A stretch of 64,000 nucleotides of DNA, from the NCBI RefSeq assembly GCF_030268965.1, contig NZ_BSSE01000016.1:1-64000 (forward strand), written 5' to 3'. This stretch comes from Microtetraspora sp. NBRC 16547. Lineage in GTDB: Bacteria > Actinomycetota > Actinomycetes > Streptosporangiales > Streptosporangiaceae. The notes beneath the pieces were generated by a model that was not told the origin of the DNA, made no database searches, and saw only the letters and a program-made list of their open reading frames with translations. Shown piece by piece: positions 1 through 8,825 of this stretch. Made by a program: the position numbers and the translations under genes. Every line of letters begins with the position of its first letter. Position 1 is the first letter of the stretch.

Positions 1-2
1 CT

Positions 3-767
3 TCCGCCAGTACGGTCGAGGATGTCGCCCGTGCGGGGCAGGCGATTTTCGAGACCATCGATCCTGAGGGGCGTCTGGCCCGGGCCGCGGCCAAGACCGA
101 GCGCCAGCACCTGACGATCGCCGACACTTTCGACGGGATGGGCCGCGTCAGCGGCCTGCTGGATCCTGAGCTGAAGATGCAGCTCAAAACGTGGCTGGAG
201 CCGTTGGCCGTCAAGACCGACAGCGCCGACACTCGCAGCCACGCCCGGCGGATGGCCGACGCCCTGGCCATCCGCCTCTCGGAGGGCGGACGCCGCACGG
301 TCATGCATGTGTCGGTTACCGAGCAGACCCTGACCGGTGAGTCCGATCAGCCCGCCCATCTGGAGGATGGCACCCCGATCCCGGCTGCCGACGCCCGCCG
401 GATGGCCTACAGCGCCGAGCTGCGCCGGGTGTTGCGTGACGCGCGGGGGATCGTCACCGACTTCGGTCGCTCCCGCCGTCTGGCTTCGGCCGACCAGCGG
501 GAGGCGATCATCGCCAAGTACGGCACCTGCTGCCGTGAGGGGTGTGACGTTCCCGCCTATCTGACGGAGATCGACCACATCGAGCCCTGGTATCCCACCG
601 GTCGCACCGATCTGGACAACCTGGCTCCGTTGTGTGCGCCGGACAACAAGTGGAAATCCCGTCATCCGGACAAGGTCGAGATCATCGATCAGGGCGACGG
701 CACTGTGTCCATGCGGTTCCATCGCTATCCCAAATTGCGTGCCCGGCCCTGGGTGAGCAGACGCTGA
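3..767 (+). CDS. HNH endonuclease with DUF222 (13E12-type), 5' end outside window
   Basis: The reading frame is already open at the window edge, so the start lies upstream; about 254 C-terminal residues are visible. The N-terminal part resembles the helical DUF222 domain that precedes HNH nucleases in actinobacterial 13E12-repeat proteins. The C-terminal part has the HNH signature: CCREGCDVP, then EIDHIEPW (the His/Asp metal and catalytic positions), then NLAPLCAPDNKWKSRH. These families cut DNA and are multicopy and mobile in actinomycetes; the biological target is unknown. The downstream DNA is low-complexity repeat, which fits a mobile or remnant locus. Family call is firm; role is not. 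Confidence 0.85.
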   Translation, partial: SASTVEDVARAGQAIFETIDPEGRLARAAAKTERQHLTIADTFDGMGRVSGLLDPELKMQLKTWLEPLAVKTDSADTRSHARRMADALAIRLSEGGRRTVMHVSVTEQTLTGESDQPAHLEDGTPIPAADARRMAYSAELRRVLRDARGIVTDFGRSRRLASADQREAIIAKYGTCCREGCDVPAYLTEIDHIEPWYPTGRTDLDNLAPLCAPDNKWKSRHPDKVEIIDQGDGTVSMRFHRYPKLRARPWVSRR

Positions 768-1406
768 TCACCAACCACCAACCACCAACCGCCGACGCCG
801 GCAACCGCCGACGCCGGCCACCACCACCACCGTCAACGCCGCCAACGACGTCGGCAACCACCGACGTCGGCAACCACCACCACCGTCGACCACCAATGAC
901 CAGCGCCAACGATCACCGGCAACCGCCGACGACGACCGCCGACGACGACCGCGGATCGCTGCTGATCAACCATGCTCGACGGCGGTCAACGATGGGCCAG
1001 TCGGTGACGGTGCTGGTTGACGATGGCCATCCGTGATCAATAGTCAGCAGCAGCGCCGTCAGTCCCAGGGGCAAGTAGTGAGGGGCAGCGGTCAATGATG
1101 GGTGCCGGTGGCCAGTCGATGGCCAGCGGCGTACGCGGCGATCAACGATGGCCGCTGGCGGGCTAGGTGATCAATTAGGAATTGATCGTCTAGCAGGGTA
1201 GGGCGGTGCTGCGGTGAGGCGGGCGGCCGTGACGACACCGGAGATGAGACGGAAAACGTGGGATCTCTCGGTAACATTGGCCGTTCACGACGGTGCGGAT
1301 CGACCGACGAGCGAGGAATGTTCATGGGGTTCAGCCCGGGTTCATTCGTCGTTGAGCGTGTCAGGGCAGAGTGAGCCCGGCCTCCCCCACCAACGAGGAA
1401 GTCGAG
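768..1406. repeat. Low-complexity and degenerate repeat intergenic region
   Basis: About 640 bp without a credible gene. From 768 to about 960 it is built from degenerate CCACCAAC / CCGACGCCGG / GACGACCGCC units. From about 965 to 1190 there are diverged copies of a GGTCAACGATGGCC-like unit (for example near 985, 1015, 1093 and 1140) interleaved with GATCAAT-type words. Open frames across it are compositional artefacts. The promoter of manA should lie in its right-hand 200 bp, but no clear -10/-35 pair was identified. Confidence 0.6.
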
Positions 1407-2507
1407 ATGGATCTGCTGACCAACCCGATCAAGCCCTACCCCTGGGGCTCCCGTACCGCCATCGCGGGGCTGACCGGGAGGGCCGCGTCGGGTCCCGAGG
1501 CCGAGATGTGGTTCGGCGCCCACCCCTCCGGCCCGTCGCGGCTCAGGCGGGACGGGACCGAGCTGACCCTCATCGACGCGATCGCCGCCGACCCGGTGTC
1601 CGAGCTGGGACGGCCGTCGGTCGAGCGGTTCGGCGAGCGCCTGCCGTACCTGCTGAAGCTGATCGCGGTGGACCGCCCGCTCTCCCTCCAGGTGCATCCG
1701 ACTGCGGAACAGGCGGCGGACGGCTACGCCAGGGGAGACCGGAACTACTGCGACCCCTGGCCGAAGCCGGAGCTGATCTGCGCGCTCACGCCGTTCTCCG
1801 CGCTCGCCGGCCTGCGCGCCCCCGAGCAGGCCGCGACGCTGGTCGAGCGGCTCGGCGTGCCGGCGCTGAACCCCGTTGTCGAACGGCTGGCCGATGGCGA
1901 CATGCTCGGCGGGTTGCGCGTGCTGCTCGACCTCCCCGGCTCCCGGGCGGAGCTGGTCAGGTCGATCGCGTGGGCCGCCTCGGCCGTCCAGCAGCCGGAC
2001 TTCGAGCTGATCGAGCGGCTGGCCCGGCTGTATCCCGAGGATCCCGTGGTCCTCGCGCCGCTGCTGATGCGCAGGCACGAGCTCGAACCCGGCCAGGCGA
2101 TGTACCTCGGGGCGGGCGTGCTCCACTGTTACATCTCCGGGTTCGGTGTCGAGATCATGGGGAGTTCGGACAACGTGCTGCGCGCCGGCCTGACCGGCAA
2201 GCCCATTGACGTGGACGAGCTGCTGCGGATCACTGACGCCTCCGCCGTTCCGCTGCCGGTCGAGCCGGACGAGGACGCCTACGTGCCGCCCTGTCCCGAG
2301 TTCCTGCTCCGGAGGATCATGTCGGGCACCGGCCGCACGCTGCCCGGAGCGCTGCCGCGGATCCTGCTCTGCGTTGACGGTGTGGTCCAGGCCGGAGACG
2401 AGGTGAAGCTGCGGCCCGGCGACTCGGTGTACGTCCCCGCTTCCGAGGGGCCGGTCACGATCTCCGGCGACGGCACCGTCTTCTGCGCGGAACCCCAGAT
2501 CTCATAG
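1407..2507 (+). CDS. manA: Mannose-6-phosphate isomerase, class I
   Basis: 366 aa. Interconverts mannose-6-phosphate and fructose-6-phosphate in the cytoplasm, feeding GDP-mannose for glycans. The N-terminus NPIKPYPWGSRTAI is typical of type I PMI. Zinc-site elements are visible in order: LQVHP (Gln/His), PKPELI (Glu), then AGVLHCYISGFGVEIM (His) with the family's downstream SSDNVLRAGLT. Length is slightly short of the usual 390-400 aa. I chose the ATG at 1407 because GAGGAA at 1395-1400 gives a good ribosome binding site; an upstream ATG at 1371 would add 12 residues that do not match the family. The 3' end overlaps the convergent FluC gene by 6 bp. Confidence 0.93.
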   Translation: MDLLTNPIKPYPWGSRTAIAGLTGRAASGPEAEMWFGAHPSGPSRLRRDGTELTLIDAIAADPVSELGRPSVERFGERLPYLLKLIAVDRPLSLQVHPTAEQAADGYARGDRNYCDPWPKPELICALTPFSALAGLRAPEQAATLVERLGVPALNPVVERLADGDMLGGLRVLLDLPGSRAELVRSIAWAASAVQQPDFELIERLARLYPEDPVVLAPLLMRRHELEPGQAMYLGAGVLHCYISGFGVEIMGSSDNVLRAGLTGKPIDVDELLRITDASAVPLPVEPDEDAYVPPCPEFLLRRIMSGTGRTLPGALPRILLCVDGVVQAGDEVKLRPGDSVYVPASEGPVTISGDGTVFCAEPQIS

Positions 2508-2861
2508 AACCTGTACGGCCAGACCGTACCCGCCGAACGCGGCGAGGACGCCGAGCAGCAGGCTGCCGACGGCGTTCATGGCCGCCTCCGCGAACGAGCC
2601 CTCCTCAAGCAGCCGCACGGTCTCGAAGCCGAAGGTGCTGAACGTCGTCAGCGCGCCGCAGAAGCCGGTCCCGGCCAGGGTCGCGATCATGTCGCCGGGT
2701 TGGGCCCCGACGAGGAAGCCGAGAACGAACGAGCCGAAGACGTTGACCGCGAACGTCCCCCACGGGAACACGGTGTCGTGCCACCGCTGGACCATCCGGT
2801 CGATCAGATATCTCGTGGGTGCGCCCACCGCGCCGCCGAGGAAGATCAGCAGGAGGGTCAC
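2502..2861 (-). CDS. fluC: Fluoride channel FluC/CrcB (subunit 1)
   Basis: 119 aa, four predicted membrane helices. Exports fluoride as a dual-topology dimer in the membrane. Family motifs are [14 protein letters not shown] at the start, [14 protein letters not shown] (the GTxxVN pore segment) and [12 protein letters not shown] (Na+ site and Phe-box helix). It is the last gene of a three-gene set with a DUF190 gene and a second FluC; its start overlaps the DUF190 stop by 4 bp, so translation is probably coupled. Two adjacent paralogues suggest a heterodimeric channel, as known in other Gram-positives. No fluoride riboswitch could be recognised. Confidence 0.95.
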   Translation of the reverse strand: MTLLLIFLGGAVGAPTRYLIDRMVQRWHDTVFPWGTFAVNVFGSFVLGFLVGAQPGDMIATLAGTGFCGALTTFSTFGFETVRLLEEGSFAEAAMNAVGSLLLGVLAAFGGYGLAVQVL

Positions 2862-3196
2862 GCCCGGCGCCCGACGTAGCGGTAGACCTCGACCGGCTCC
2901 ACGGTGACCAGCCCCTCGGTGAGGAGCTCGTCCAGATCCGACACGAAATCGGTGATCCGTTCCTCGGTGTCCACGATGACGATCGCCAGCGGCAGGTCCT
3001 CGCCGATGGAGAGCAGCCTGCTGGTGTGGATGAGCGAGGACGCACCGAATCCCTCGATGCCCCGGAACACGCTGGCCCCCGCCAGGCCCTTCCTGTGCGC
3101 GCGGTGCACGATCTCGGTGTAGAGCGGCCGGTGATGGTACTGGTCGGTCTCACCGATGTAGATCGTCAACCGGCAGGCGTCGCCGTGCAGTCTCAT
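2858..3196 (-). CDS. DUF190 family protein (PII-like fold)
   Basis: 112 aa. DUF190 proteins have a ferredoxin-like/PII-like fold and often sit beside FluC genes; the biochemical role is unsettled, probably nucleotide- or ligand-sensing control of the channel. Visible family features are [17 protein letters not shown] near the N-terminus, [21 protein letters not shown] in the middle and the [14 protein letters not shown] strand. The start at 3196 follows GAGGAGGCGAG and overlaps the stop of the upstream FluC gene (ATGA), and its own end overlaps the next FluC. The three genes are therefore one tightly coupled operon. Confidence 0.9.
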   Translation of the reverse strand: MRLHGDACRLTIYIGETDQYHHRPLYTEIVHRAHRKGLAGASVFRGIEGFGASSLIHTSRLLSIGEDLPLAIVIVDTEERITDFVSDLDELLTEGLVTVEPVEVYRYVGRRA

Positions 3197-3660
3197 CTCG
3201 CCTCCTCGCGGGCGCTCCGCCGTGCCGGGACGCGGGCGGCGAGGCGGGCGATCGCCATGCCGCACCAGACCGCGGTCAGCCCGGCGGCGAGGCTGGCCGT
3301 CGCGTAGGCCGCCGCCGTCGGCGCGGGCAGTCGCGTGATCTCGACCGTGACGGTGGAGAAGGTGGTGTACCCGCCGAGGAACCCCACGCCCAGGAACGGC
3401 CGGACGTACCGGCGCGGCGGCCACACCTGGAGGACGAACACCATCAGCGCGCCCAGCGCGAAGCAGCCGGTCACGTTGGCCACCAGCGTGCCCCACGGGA
3501 AGCCGCTCGTCCCCGCTGGCACGGCGGAGCCCACGAGATAGCGCGCGATGCTGCCCAGCCCTCCGCCGACCGCGATCGCGCTCAGCACGCCGAACGTGCG
3601 CCATCGCGCTCGCGCGGGCCGCGTGCGGAACACGTCCCGACCGGCCTCGGATGGCGTCAT
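3193..3660 (-). CDS. fluC: Fluoride channel FluC/CrcB (subunit 2)
   Basis: 155 aa from the ATG at 3660. First gene of the FluC-DUF190-FluC operon. Core motifs are [28 protein letters not shown] and [15 protein letters not shown], with four membrane helices. It carries longer N- and C-terminal tails than its partner, including an Arg/Ala-rich C-terminus, a common asymmetry between paired FluC subunits. A start at 3714 would add 18 residues with no family counterpart. The two subunits are clearly diverged, so they are an old duplicate pair rather than a recent copy. Confidence 0.93.
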   Translation of the reverse strand: MTPSEAGRDVFRTRPARARWRTFGVLSAIAVGGGLGSIARYLVGSAVPAGTSGFPWGTLVANVTGCFALGALMVFVLQVWPPRRYVRPFLGVGFLGGYTTFSTVTVEITRLPAPTAAAYATASLAAGLTAVWCGMAIARLAARVPARRSAREEAR

Positions 3661-3853
3661 GGCTCCGATGCTATCGACCAGGGCAGATCGCACTTCCCGG
3701 CCCGGCAGAGGCACAGGACCAGGAGGTCCTGCCAGGCCGCGGCCTCACCACGCTGGGCCATGTACTGCCACCTCAGGCCCGCCCTCAGGCCCGCCAACTC
3801 AGACCCGCCACCGCAGGCATGCCGTCTCACGTACGTGGTCTCGGCACGCCACC

Positions 3854-4381
3854 TCAGTTGCGCGTCAGGCGCTGTGCCAGGCGCCGGGCGAGGCGCTGCG
3901 CGAGCCACCCGTGGGCCACGACCAGCACGCCGAAGGCCGTGGCGAGCGCGGCGAGCAGCGGCAGCCGCCCGTCGTCAGCGAGCAGGAGCGCCTGCGCGTC
4001 CGCGAAGCCGGTTCGTGCCGCGGCCCACCCCGTCACCGCCGCGGTGACCCACCGGCCCGCGCGCCGTACGGCGGGACGCGCGGTCGCGGTCGCGGCGGCC
4101 GGTAGGGCCAGCACGGCGAAGACGATGAAGATCCCGGCCGTTCCGGCGAGCGAGAAGGCGCTCTCGGTGCCGATGGTGACCGCGATCGCCCGCATGAGCA
4201 GGCGAGCGACGGCGCCGGTCAGTAGCCCGGAACACAGTGCGGCGGCCAACGCCGCTCCCGTCGCCGCTCCCATTGTTACGCCCGACGCCGCACCCGAGGC
4301 CGCCACCGTCGTCGCTTCCCCAGCTCCCCCGAGCTCCTCGGCCGCGGGGTCGCGTCGTTCCTTCTCCATGCCCGCCTCCAC
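3854..4381 (-). CDS. Hypothetical membrane protein
   Basis: 175 aa; not recognised. The first 25 residues are charged (EKERRDPAAEELGG). Three to four hydrophobic, Ala-rich stretches follow: about 30-75, 80-105, 115-135 and 142-160. The C-terminus is Arg-rich (QRLARRLAQRLTRN), consistent with a cytoplasmic tail. Start could be the ATG at 4381 or the one at 4369. The gene stands alone between the fluoride operon and a GntR-like regulator, with no indication of function. Confidence 0.6.
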   Translation of the reverse strand: MEAGMEKERRDPAAEELGGAGEATTVAASGAASGVTMGAATGAALAAALCSGLLTGAVARLLMRAIAVTIGTESAFSLAGTAGIFIVFAVLALPAAATATARPAVRRAGRWVTAAVTGWAAARTGFADAQALLLADDGRLPLLAALATAFGVLVVAHGWLAQRLARRLAQRLTRN

Positions 4382-4455
4382 GTCATACGACGAGAGGCTT
4401 TATAGGAGGGGACGTTTCACGGGGGCAATGCCGGAAGAGAAACGCCACCGGCTCG

Positions 4456-5061
4456 TTACCGATCGCGCCTGGGCCAGGGGGCCAGCCGGGTCGTGGAGAC
4501 GATCTCGGTCCGATCGCCGGGAAGGACGCACTCGGCCACCTCGACCACGCGTCCCATGGTGTCGATCGAGGTCTTGCGGAGCACCAGTACAGGCAGGTCG
4601 CCGGCCACGTCGAGGATCTCCGCCTCCTTGGGACGTGGGAGCCGTACGGTGACCTCGTCCACGACGCGGTCGATCTCGATGCCGATCGTGGAGAGCTGGT
4701 GCGGCGTCCCGCCCGGCCAGGGCTCGTTCTCCGGCGACAGGAGAGCGGGATTGGCGGCCACCATGTCGTACACGAGCCAGGATCTGGCCAGGCTCAGCGG
4801 CGCGCTCTCCCCGCGCGCCCGGGTCTGGTACGAGCGGCACAGCATCCGCGTGCCCTCGGGAACGCCGAACCACCGGGCCAGCTCAGCATCGGCCGGGACC
4901 GAGCCGAACTCCGTGGAGAACTCCAGCTCTTCACGGGTCAGCCCGGTGTCCCGTTCGGCCGCGCCGGCCCGGCGCCGCTCGTCCTCGGACAGGAGTGCGC
5001 GGTCTTTCTCCCACTGGTAGCGGTCCGTCGTCCGCCGGAGCCGCCGGCGACTTGCGGTCAC
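4456..5061 (-). CDS. UTRA-domain protein lacking the GntR DNA-binding domain
   Basis: 201 aa. The body (about residues 40-195) matches the UTRA ligand-binding domain of HutC-type GntR regulators: an SYQTRARGESAPLSLARSWL strand-loop, LSTIGIEIDRVVDEVTVRLP and a C-terminal LRKTSIDTMGRVVEVAECVLP. GntR proteins of this type normally have about 70 winged-helix residues before UTRA. Here only RRRLRRTTDRYQWEKDRA-type linker sequence is present. Start is a GTG at 5061, whose SD (GGGAAGGA) sits inside a 9-bp inverted repeat. Either the DNA-binding part was lost or the protein is a stand-alone effector-binding partner. Confidence 0.8.
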   Translation of the reverse strand: MTASRRRLRRTTDRYQWEKDRALLSEDERRRAGAAERDTGLTREELEFSTEFGSVPADAELARWFGVPEGTRMLCRSYQTRARGESAPLSLARSWLVYDMVAANPALLSPENEPWPGGTPHQLSTIGIEIDRVVDEVTVRLPRPKEAEILDVAGDLPVLVLRKTSIDTMGRVVEVAECVLPGDRTEIVSTTRLAPWPRRDR

Positions 5062-5081
5062 AGGGATTTCCTTCCCTGTGA
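5058..5081 (-). promoter_or_regulatory. Inverted repeat over the SD and start codon of the UTRA gene
   Basis: TCACAGGGA at 5058-5066 and TCCCTGTGA at 5073-5081 form a perfect 9-bp inverted repeat with a 6-nt spacer. It covers the GTG start and the Shine-Dalgarno sequence of the UTRA-only gene. As DNA it could be an operator; as RNA it could hide the start site. Confidence 0.5.
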
Positions 5082-5217
5082 GAGCGTTCTACGCCAGGCG
5101 CCCTGACGGGCTCACGACTCATGGCTCATGGAGTCCGGGCTTCATGATGTCCGGGCGTGCGGCGCGTAGGTTCGCGTAACTTCGGGGAGTTTCGGGTAGG
5201 TTCGGCGGCACCCGAGC

Positions 5218-5586
5218 TTACGGCACCGTCAGCACTGAAATGATCTTGTCGATGGTCTTCTCGCCGGGCTTGTGCTTGATCAGGTTCTTGCGCAGGGAGG
5301 TGAGCTTGGTGTCGTCCGCGGCGTAGGGCCGGTACTCGATCACCTCGTGCGCCCAGCGGTCGGGGTTGGACACCCCGGCCGCCTTGAGCGCCGCGGTGAT
5401 CTCGTTCTGCGCGGCGTTGTTCGCCGAGACCTTGCCGGGCTTGGCGTTCTTCTCGGATCCGTGCGTCGCCGCGGCCGGCGAGGCCGCCGTGTCCGACGAC
5501 CCGCTTGAGGAGCTCGCGCCGCAGGCGACGAGCGAGGCTGAGGCTGCGATCGACACCAGGGCCAACGTCAACTTGGCTGATCTCAC
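5218..5586 (-). CDS. Small secreted lipoprotein of unknown function
   Basis: 122 aa. The N-terminus MRSAKLTLALVSIAASA leads to a lipobox LVACG, so the protein should be lipid-anchored at Cys22 outside the membrane. A Ser/Ala-rich linker (about 23-45) is followed by a small domain (about 50-122) with NEITAALKAAGV and a DDTKLTSLRKNLIKHKPGEK helix. I do not recognise the domain. Transcribed alone; the neighbours are a regulator-like gene and metE. Confidence 0.8.
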   Translation of the reverse strand: MRSAKLTLALVSIAASASLVACGASSSSGSSDTAASPAAATHGSEKNAKPGKVSANNAAQNEITAALKAAGVSNPDRWAHEVIEYRPYAADDTKLTSLRKNLIKHKPGEKTIDKIISVLTVP

Positions 5587-5711
5587 TGTGTCCGTCCTTC
5601 ATGTTCGTGGTTGTGCACCTGAAGGCTGGGGGGACACGCCTTGTTGGATCTCTGCCGACCATGAATATCAGCTCGGAAACGCCGGATCCGGACCTTAATC
5701 TCGGTGTCGGG

Positions 5712-7976
5712 TCATTCCACGGTCAGGGGACGACATTGGTGATCTCCCCGCAGACGGTGCGCGGCCTCGACCACGTTCGCGAGCGCCGCCTCGACCTCCC
5801 CATATTTACGGGTTTTCAGCCCGCAGTCGGGATTGACCCAGAGCCGGTGCGCGGGCAGCACCCGCAGCGCCGCCCGGAGCGACTCCTCGACCTCGGCGAC
5901 GTCGGGCACGCGCGGCGAGTGGATGTCGTACACACCCGGGCCGAGCCCGCGCTCGAACCCACCGACCGCGGGCTCGCGCAACAGCCGAGCGTGCGACCGG
6001 GCCGACTCGACGCTGGTCACGTCGGCGTCCAGGGCGTCGACCGCGGCGAGGATCTCGTCGGCGTCGGAGTAGCACAGATGCGTGTGGATCTGCGTCCGGT
6101 CGCTCGCTCCCGACGTCGCCCGTCGGTACGCGTCCACGGCCCAGGCCAGGTAACCGTCCTGCGCGGTGCGGCGCAGCGGCAGCAGTTCACGGAGGGCGGG
6201 CTCGTCCACCTGGATGATGGAGACGCCCGCGGCTTCGAGATCCCGCACCTCGTCGCGTACGGCGTCGGCCACCTGGAAGACGACGTCACGCAGCGGCAGG
6301 TCGTCGCGGACGAACGACCACGCGACGATGGTGACCGGCCCGGTGAGCATCCCCTTGACCGGCCGGTCCGTCAGCGACCGGGCGTACCGCGCCCAGCGCA
6401 CGGTGATCGGTTCCGGGCGGTGGACGTCGCCGTGCAGGATCGGCGGCCGGGTGCAGCGGGAGCCGTACGACTGCACCCAGCCGTGGCGGGTGACCGCGAA
6501 GCCGTCGAGGTGCTCGGCGAAGTACTGCACCATGTCGTTGCGTTCGGGTTCGCCGTGCACGAGCACGTCCAGGCCGAGCCGCTCCTGCGACGCGATGGCC
6601 CGTGCGATCTCGCCCCGGACCAGGGACTCGTAACCGCTCTCGTCCAGCCGTCCGGAGGCGAGCGCGGCGCGCGCCTCCCGCAACTCTCCCGTCTGCGGGA
6701 ACGACCCGATCGTCGTGACGGGGAGCACAGGCAGCCGCAGGTGCTCCGCCTGCGCCGCCGCGCGCACCGCGTACGGGCTCCGGCCTTCCCGGGGGGCGGC
6801 GACCGGTTCCGGCGAGAGGGACGAGGAGGTGGCGCGGCTCCCGGCTCCTCGGCGCGCGCCGTCCGGGGCGGAGGTGAGGAGGGAGGCCAGCTCGACCACC
6901 TCGGCGACCTTCTGCTCGGCGAAGGCGAGGCGCTCCCGCAGCGCGGGATCGAGGTCGGTCTCCCGCTCCACGTCGTACGGCACGTGCAGCAGGGAGCAGG
7001 AGGTCCCGACGACGACCTGCGCGGCGCGCTCCCGCACGGCGAGGAGGGCGGCGAGCGCCCGGTCGTGGTCCGTCCGCCACACGTCGCGCCCGGACACCAC
7101 GCCCGCGACGATGGTCTTGCCGCTCAGATCGACGTCAGGGGCGGGCAGGGAGCCGCGCACGAGATCGAGGCCGATCGCCTCGACGGGCGTCTCGGCGAGG
7201 ACCGGCAGCGCCCCGCCCGGGTCCCCGAAGTACGTGGCGACGAGCAGGGCGGGCCGGGCCGCCGCCGCGCCGAGCTGCCGGTACGCGGTCCGTACGGCGG
7301 CGAGTTCCTCCGCCGAGCGGTCCGCCACGAGCGCGGGCTCGTCGAGCTGCACCCAGGCGACGCCCTCGGCGGCGAGCGCCGCCAGCAGCCGCTCGTACGC
7401 CGGGAGCAGGTCGGGCAGCCGGTCCAGCGGCGCAAACCCGGCCGGGGCGTCCAGGGCCGGTTCCGGCAGCAGCAGGAACGTCACCGGGCCGAGCAGGACG
7501 GGACGCGTGTCGAGGCCCAGCGCGCGGGCCTGCCGTACCTCGGCGAGAGGGGCGTCGCCCGCGAGACGGAACGCCGTGTCCGGGCCGATCTCCGGCACGA
7601 TGTAGTGGTAATTCGTGTCGAACCACTTGGTCATGCGCAGCGGCGCGATCCCGGCGGCGCCCCTCGCCATTGCGAAGTAGGCGTCCTCGGGGGCCGGCGC
7701 CCGATAGCGCTCCGGCACCGCGTCGAACAGCACGGCCGTGTCGAGCACCTGGTCGTAGTACGAGAACGTGCCGGACGGCAACGCGCCGAGGCCGAGGGCG
7801 TGGAGCCGCCGCCAGGTGTCCTCGCGGAGGCGGGCGCCGACCTTGTCCAGCTCGTCGTACGCGATCCGGCCGCTCCAGTAGGACTCGAGGGCGTGTTTCA
7901 GCTCGCGCCCCGGACCGATCCTCGGATAGCCGAGGACGGTGGAGGCGGGGAAGGGCGACGGGCGTACGGCGGTCAT
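5712..7976 (-). CDS. metE: Cobalamin-independent methionine synthase
   Basis: 754 aa, full length for MetE. Transfers methyl from 5-methyl-tetrahydropteroyltri-L-glutamate to homocysteine, the last step of methionine synthesis. The N-terminal half ([17 protein letters not shown]) and the C-terminal catalytic half ([14 protein letters not shown]) are the two barrel repeats. Zinc and homocysteine ligands are present: IHTHLCYSD (His and Cys), TSVESARS (Glu) and NPDCGLKTR (Cys). The 99 bp upstream is too short for a cobalamin riboswitch and none is visible. Instead a LysR-type T-N11-A box lies at 8060-8084, and the lysR gene at 8826 carries a better copy of that box in its own promoter, suggesting MetR-like control. 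Confidence 0.97.
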   Translation of the reverse strand: MTAVRPSPFPASTVLGYPRIGPGRELKHALESYWSGRIAYDELDKVGARLREDTWRRLHALGLGALPSGTFSYYDQVLDTAVLFDAVPERYRAPAPEDAYFAMARGAAGIAPLRMTKWFDTNYHYIVPEIGPDTAFRLAGDAPLAEVRQARALGLDTRPVLLGPVTFLLLPEPALDAPAGFAPLDRLPDLLPAYERLLAALAAEGVAWVQLDEPALVADRSAEELAAVRTAYRQLGAAAARPALLVATYFGDPGGALPVLAETPVEAIGLDLVRGSLPAPDVDLSGKTIVAGVVSGRDVWRTDHDRALAALLAVRERAAQVVVGTSCSLLHVPYDVERETDLDPALRERLAFAEQKVAEVVELASLLTSAPDGARRGAGSRATSSSLSPEPVAAPREGRSPYAVRAAAQAEHLRLPVLPVTTIGSFPQTGELREARAALASGRLDESGYESLVRGEIARAIASQERLGLDVLVHGEPERNDMVQYFAEHLDGFAVTRHGWVQSYGSRCTRPPILHGDVHRPEPITVRWARYARSLTDRPVKGMLTGPVTIVAWSFVRDDLPLRDVVFQVADAVRDEVRDLEAAGVSIIQVDEPALRELLPLRRTAQDGYLAWAVDAYRRATSGASDRTQIHTHLCYSDADEILAAVDALDADVTSVESARSHARLLREPAVGGFERGLGPGVYDIHSPRVPDVAEVEESLRAALRVLPAHRLWVNPDCGLKTRKYGEVEAALANVVEAAHRLRGDHQCRPLTVE

Positions 7977-8059
7977 GGCGACTCCCTGACGAGACCGCGG
8001 GGAGCGGTCGGGCGGATCGGACGAGCCGCATCCTGCCCGCGCCGCCGTGTCCCGCCGCC

Positions 8060-8084
8060 GATCTATCGCCGTTCCTTATGGCTG
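8060..8084. promoter_or_regulatory. LysR-type box upstream of metE
   Basis: GATCTAT at 8060-8066 and ATGGCTG at 8078-8084 flank an 11-bp spacer. The spacer shares most positions with the perfect box at 8783-8807 (both contain GCCGT and CTT). It lies about 85-110 bp upstream of the metE start, the usual distance for a LysR activator site, and overlaps the stop of the methyltransferase gene. Confidence 0.5.
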
Positions 8085-8738
8085 GGCTTCGGCGCTCTTA
8101 CGGAGCAGCAGGTGCGCCTGCGGGAAGCGCCGCTTCGTGTCCTCGCGCCCGGCGAGGATCAGCCGGGCCACCTCGACCATCCCGATCTCCCGCAACAGGC
8201 CCGCGACGTGGTCCGGCGACCACCGGTAGGCGAGCGCCACCTGGTGGTCGAACGGCTCCGGCGGCGCCGTCGGCTCGTCGTGGGCCTGGAAGCTGAGCAG
8301 CAGGAGGCCGCCCGGGGCGAGCACCCGGTGGAACTCGGCGAATGTTTCCGGCACCCGCTCCGGCGGCGTGTGGATGATCGAGTAGCGGGCGAGCACGCCG
8401 CTGAGGGCGCCGTCCGCCAGGTCGAGCTCGGTCATCGAGCCGACGTCGAACCGCAGGTGCGGGTGGGTGCGGCGGGCCAGATCGATCATCTCGGGCGACA
8501 GGTCGACGCCGAAGGCGGTCAGCCCGAGCGCGTGCAGGTGGGCCGTCACGTGCCCCGGGCCGCAGCCGAGGTCGGCGACCGTGCCGTCGCCTCCGGCCCG
8601 TACGAACCCGGCGAACGCCGCGATCGCCGCGCGGTCCAGGTGCTCTTGCTCGAACAGCGGGCGGGCGAACTCGGCGTAGGTTTCGGCGAGCCGACCGTAG
8701 GACTCACGAGTGGTGCGCAGATGGTTGGCTTCGATCAT
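8076..8738 (-). CDS. SAM-dependent class I methyltransferase
   Basis: 220 aa from the ATG at 8738. Rossmann-fold methyltransferase with SAM motif I VADLGCGPGHVT (about residue 55), acidic loop GVDLSPEMIDLAR, motif post-I and the RVLAPGGLLLLSFQA strand. The substrate is unknown; the closest general type is Methyltransf_11/25. A GTG or ATG further upstream (8789) would run into the LysR operator, so I prefer 8738. It is divergent from lysR and upstream of metE on the same strand, and so may use the same regulator. A link to SAM or methionine supply is only suggested by position. Confidence 0.85.
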   Translation of the reverse strand: MIEANHLRTTRESYGRLAETYAEFARPLFEQEHLDRAAIAAFAGFVRAGGDGTVADLGCGPGHVTAHLHALGLTAFGVDLSPEMIDLARRTHPHLRFDVGSMTELDLADGALSGVLARYSIIHTPPERVPETFAEFHRVLAPGGLLLLSFQAHDEPTAPPEPFDHQVALAYRWSPDHVAGLLREIGMVEVARLILAGREDTKRRFPQAHLLLRKSAEAQP

Positions 8739-8782
8739 GGCTGCGCATCCTAGCCAGACCGCCTCGGGTGCGACGGCCGCTC

Positions 8783-8807
8783 GATCCATTGCCGTCGCTT
8801 ATGGATC
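8783..8807. promoter_or_regulatory. LysR-type operator between lysR and the methyltransferase gene
   Basis: GATCCAT (8783-8789), an 11-bp spacer, then ATGGATC (8801-8807): a perfect 7-bp dyad of T-N11-A type. It lies 19 bp before the lysR start and 45 bp before the methyltransferase start. The spacer sequence is largely shared with the metE-proximal box at 8060-8084. Confidence 0.7.
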
Positions 8808-8825
8808 AGCGGGCGATACTGGAGC

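Noticed and set aside
3661-3853. Fluoride riboswitch upstream of the FluC operon
   Set aside because: No crcB-motif core was recognisable; the region contains short CAGGCCCGCC direct repeats instead.
7977-8075. Possible B12 riboswitch upstream of metE
   Set aside because: Only 99 bp to the preceding gene and no B12-box-like sequence; a cobalamin riboswitch needs about 200 nt.
5505-8753. Very long plus-strand open frame opposite metE and the methyltransferase
   Set aside because: Antisense shadow of high-GC genes; the product is Arg/Gly/Pro-rich with no domain, while the minus strand encodes a full MetE.
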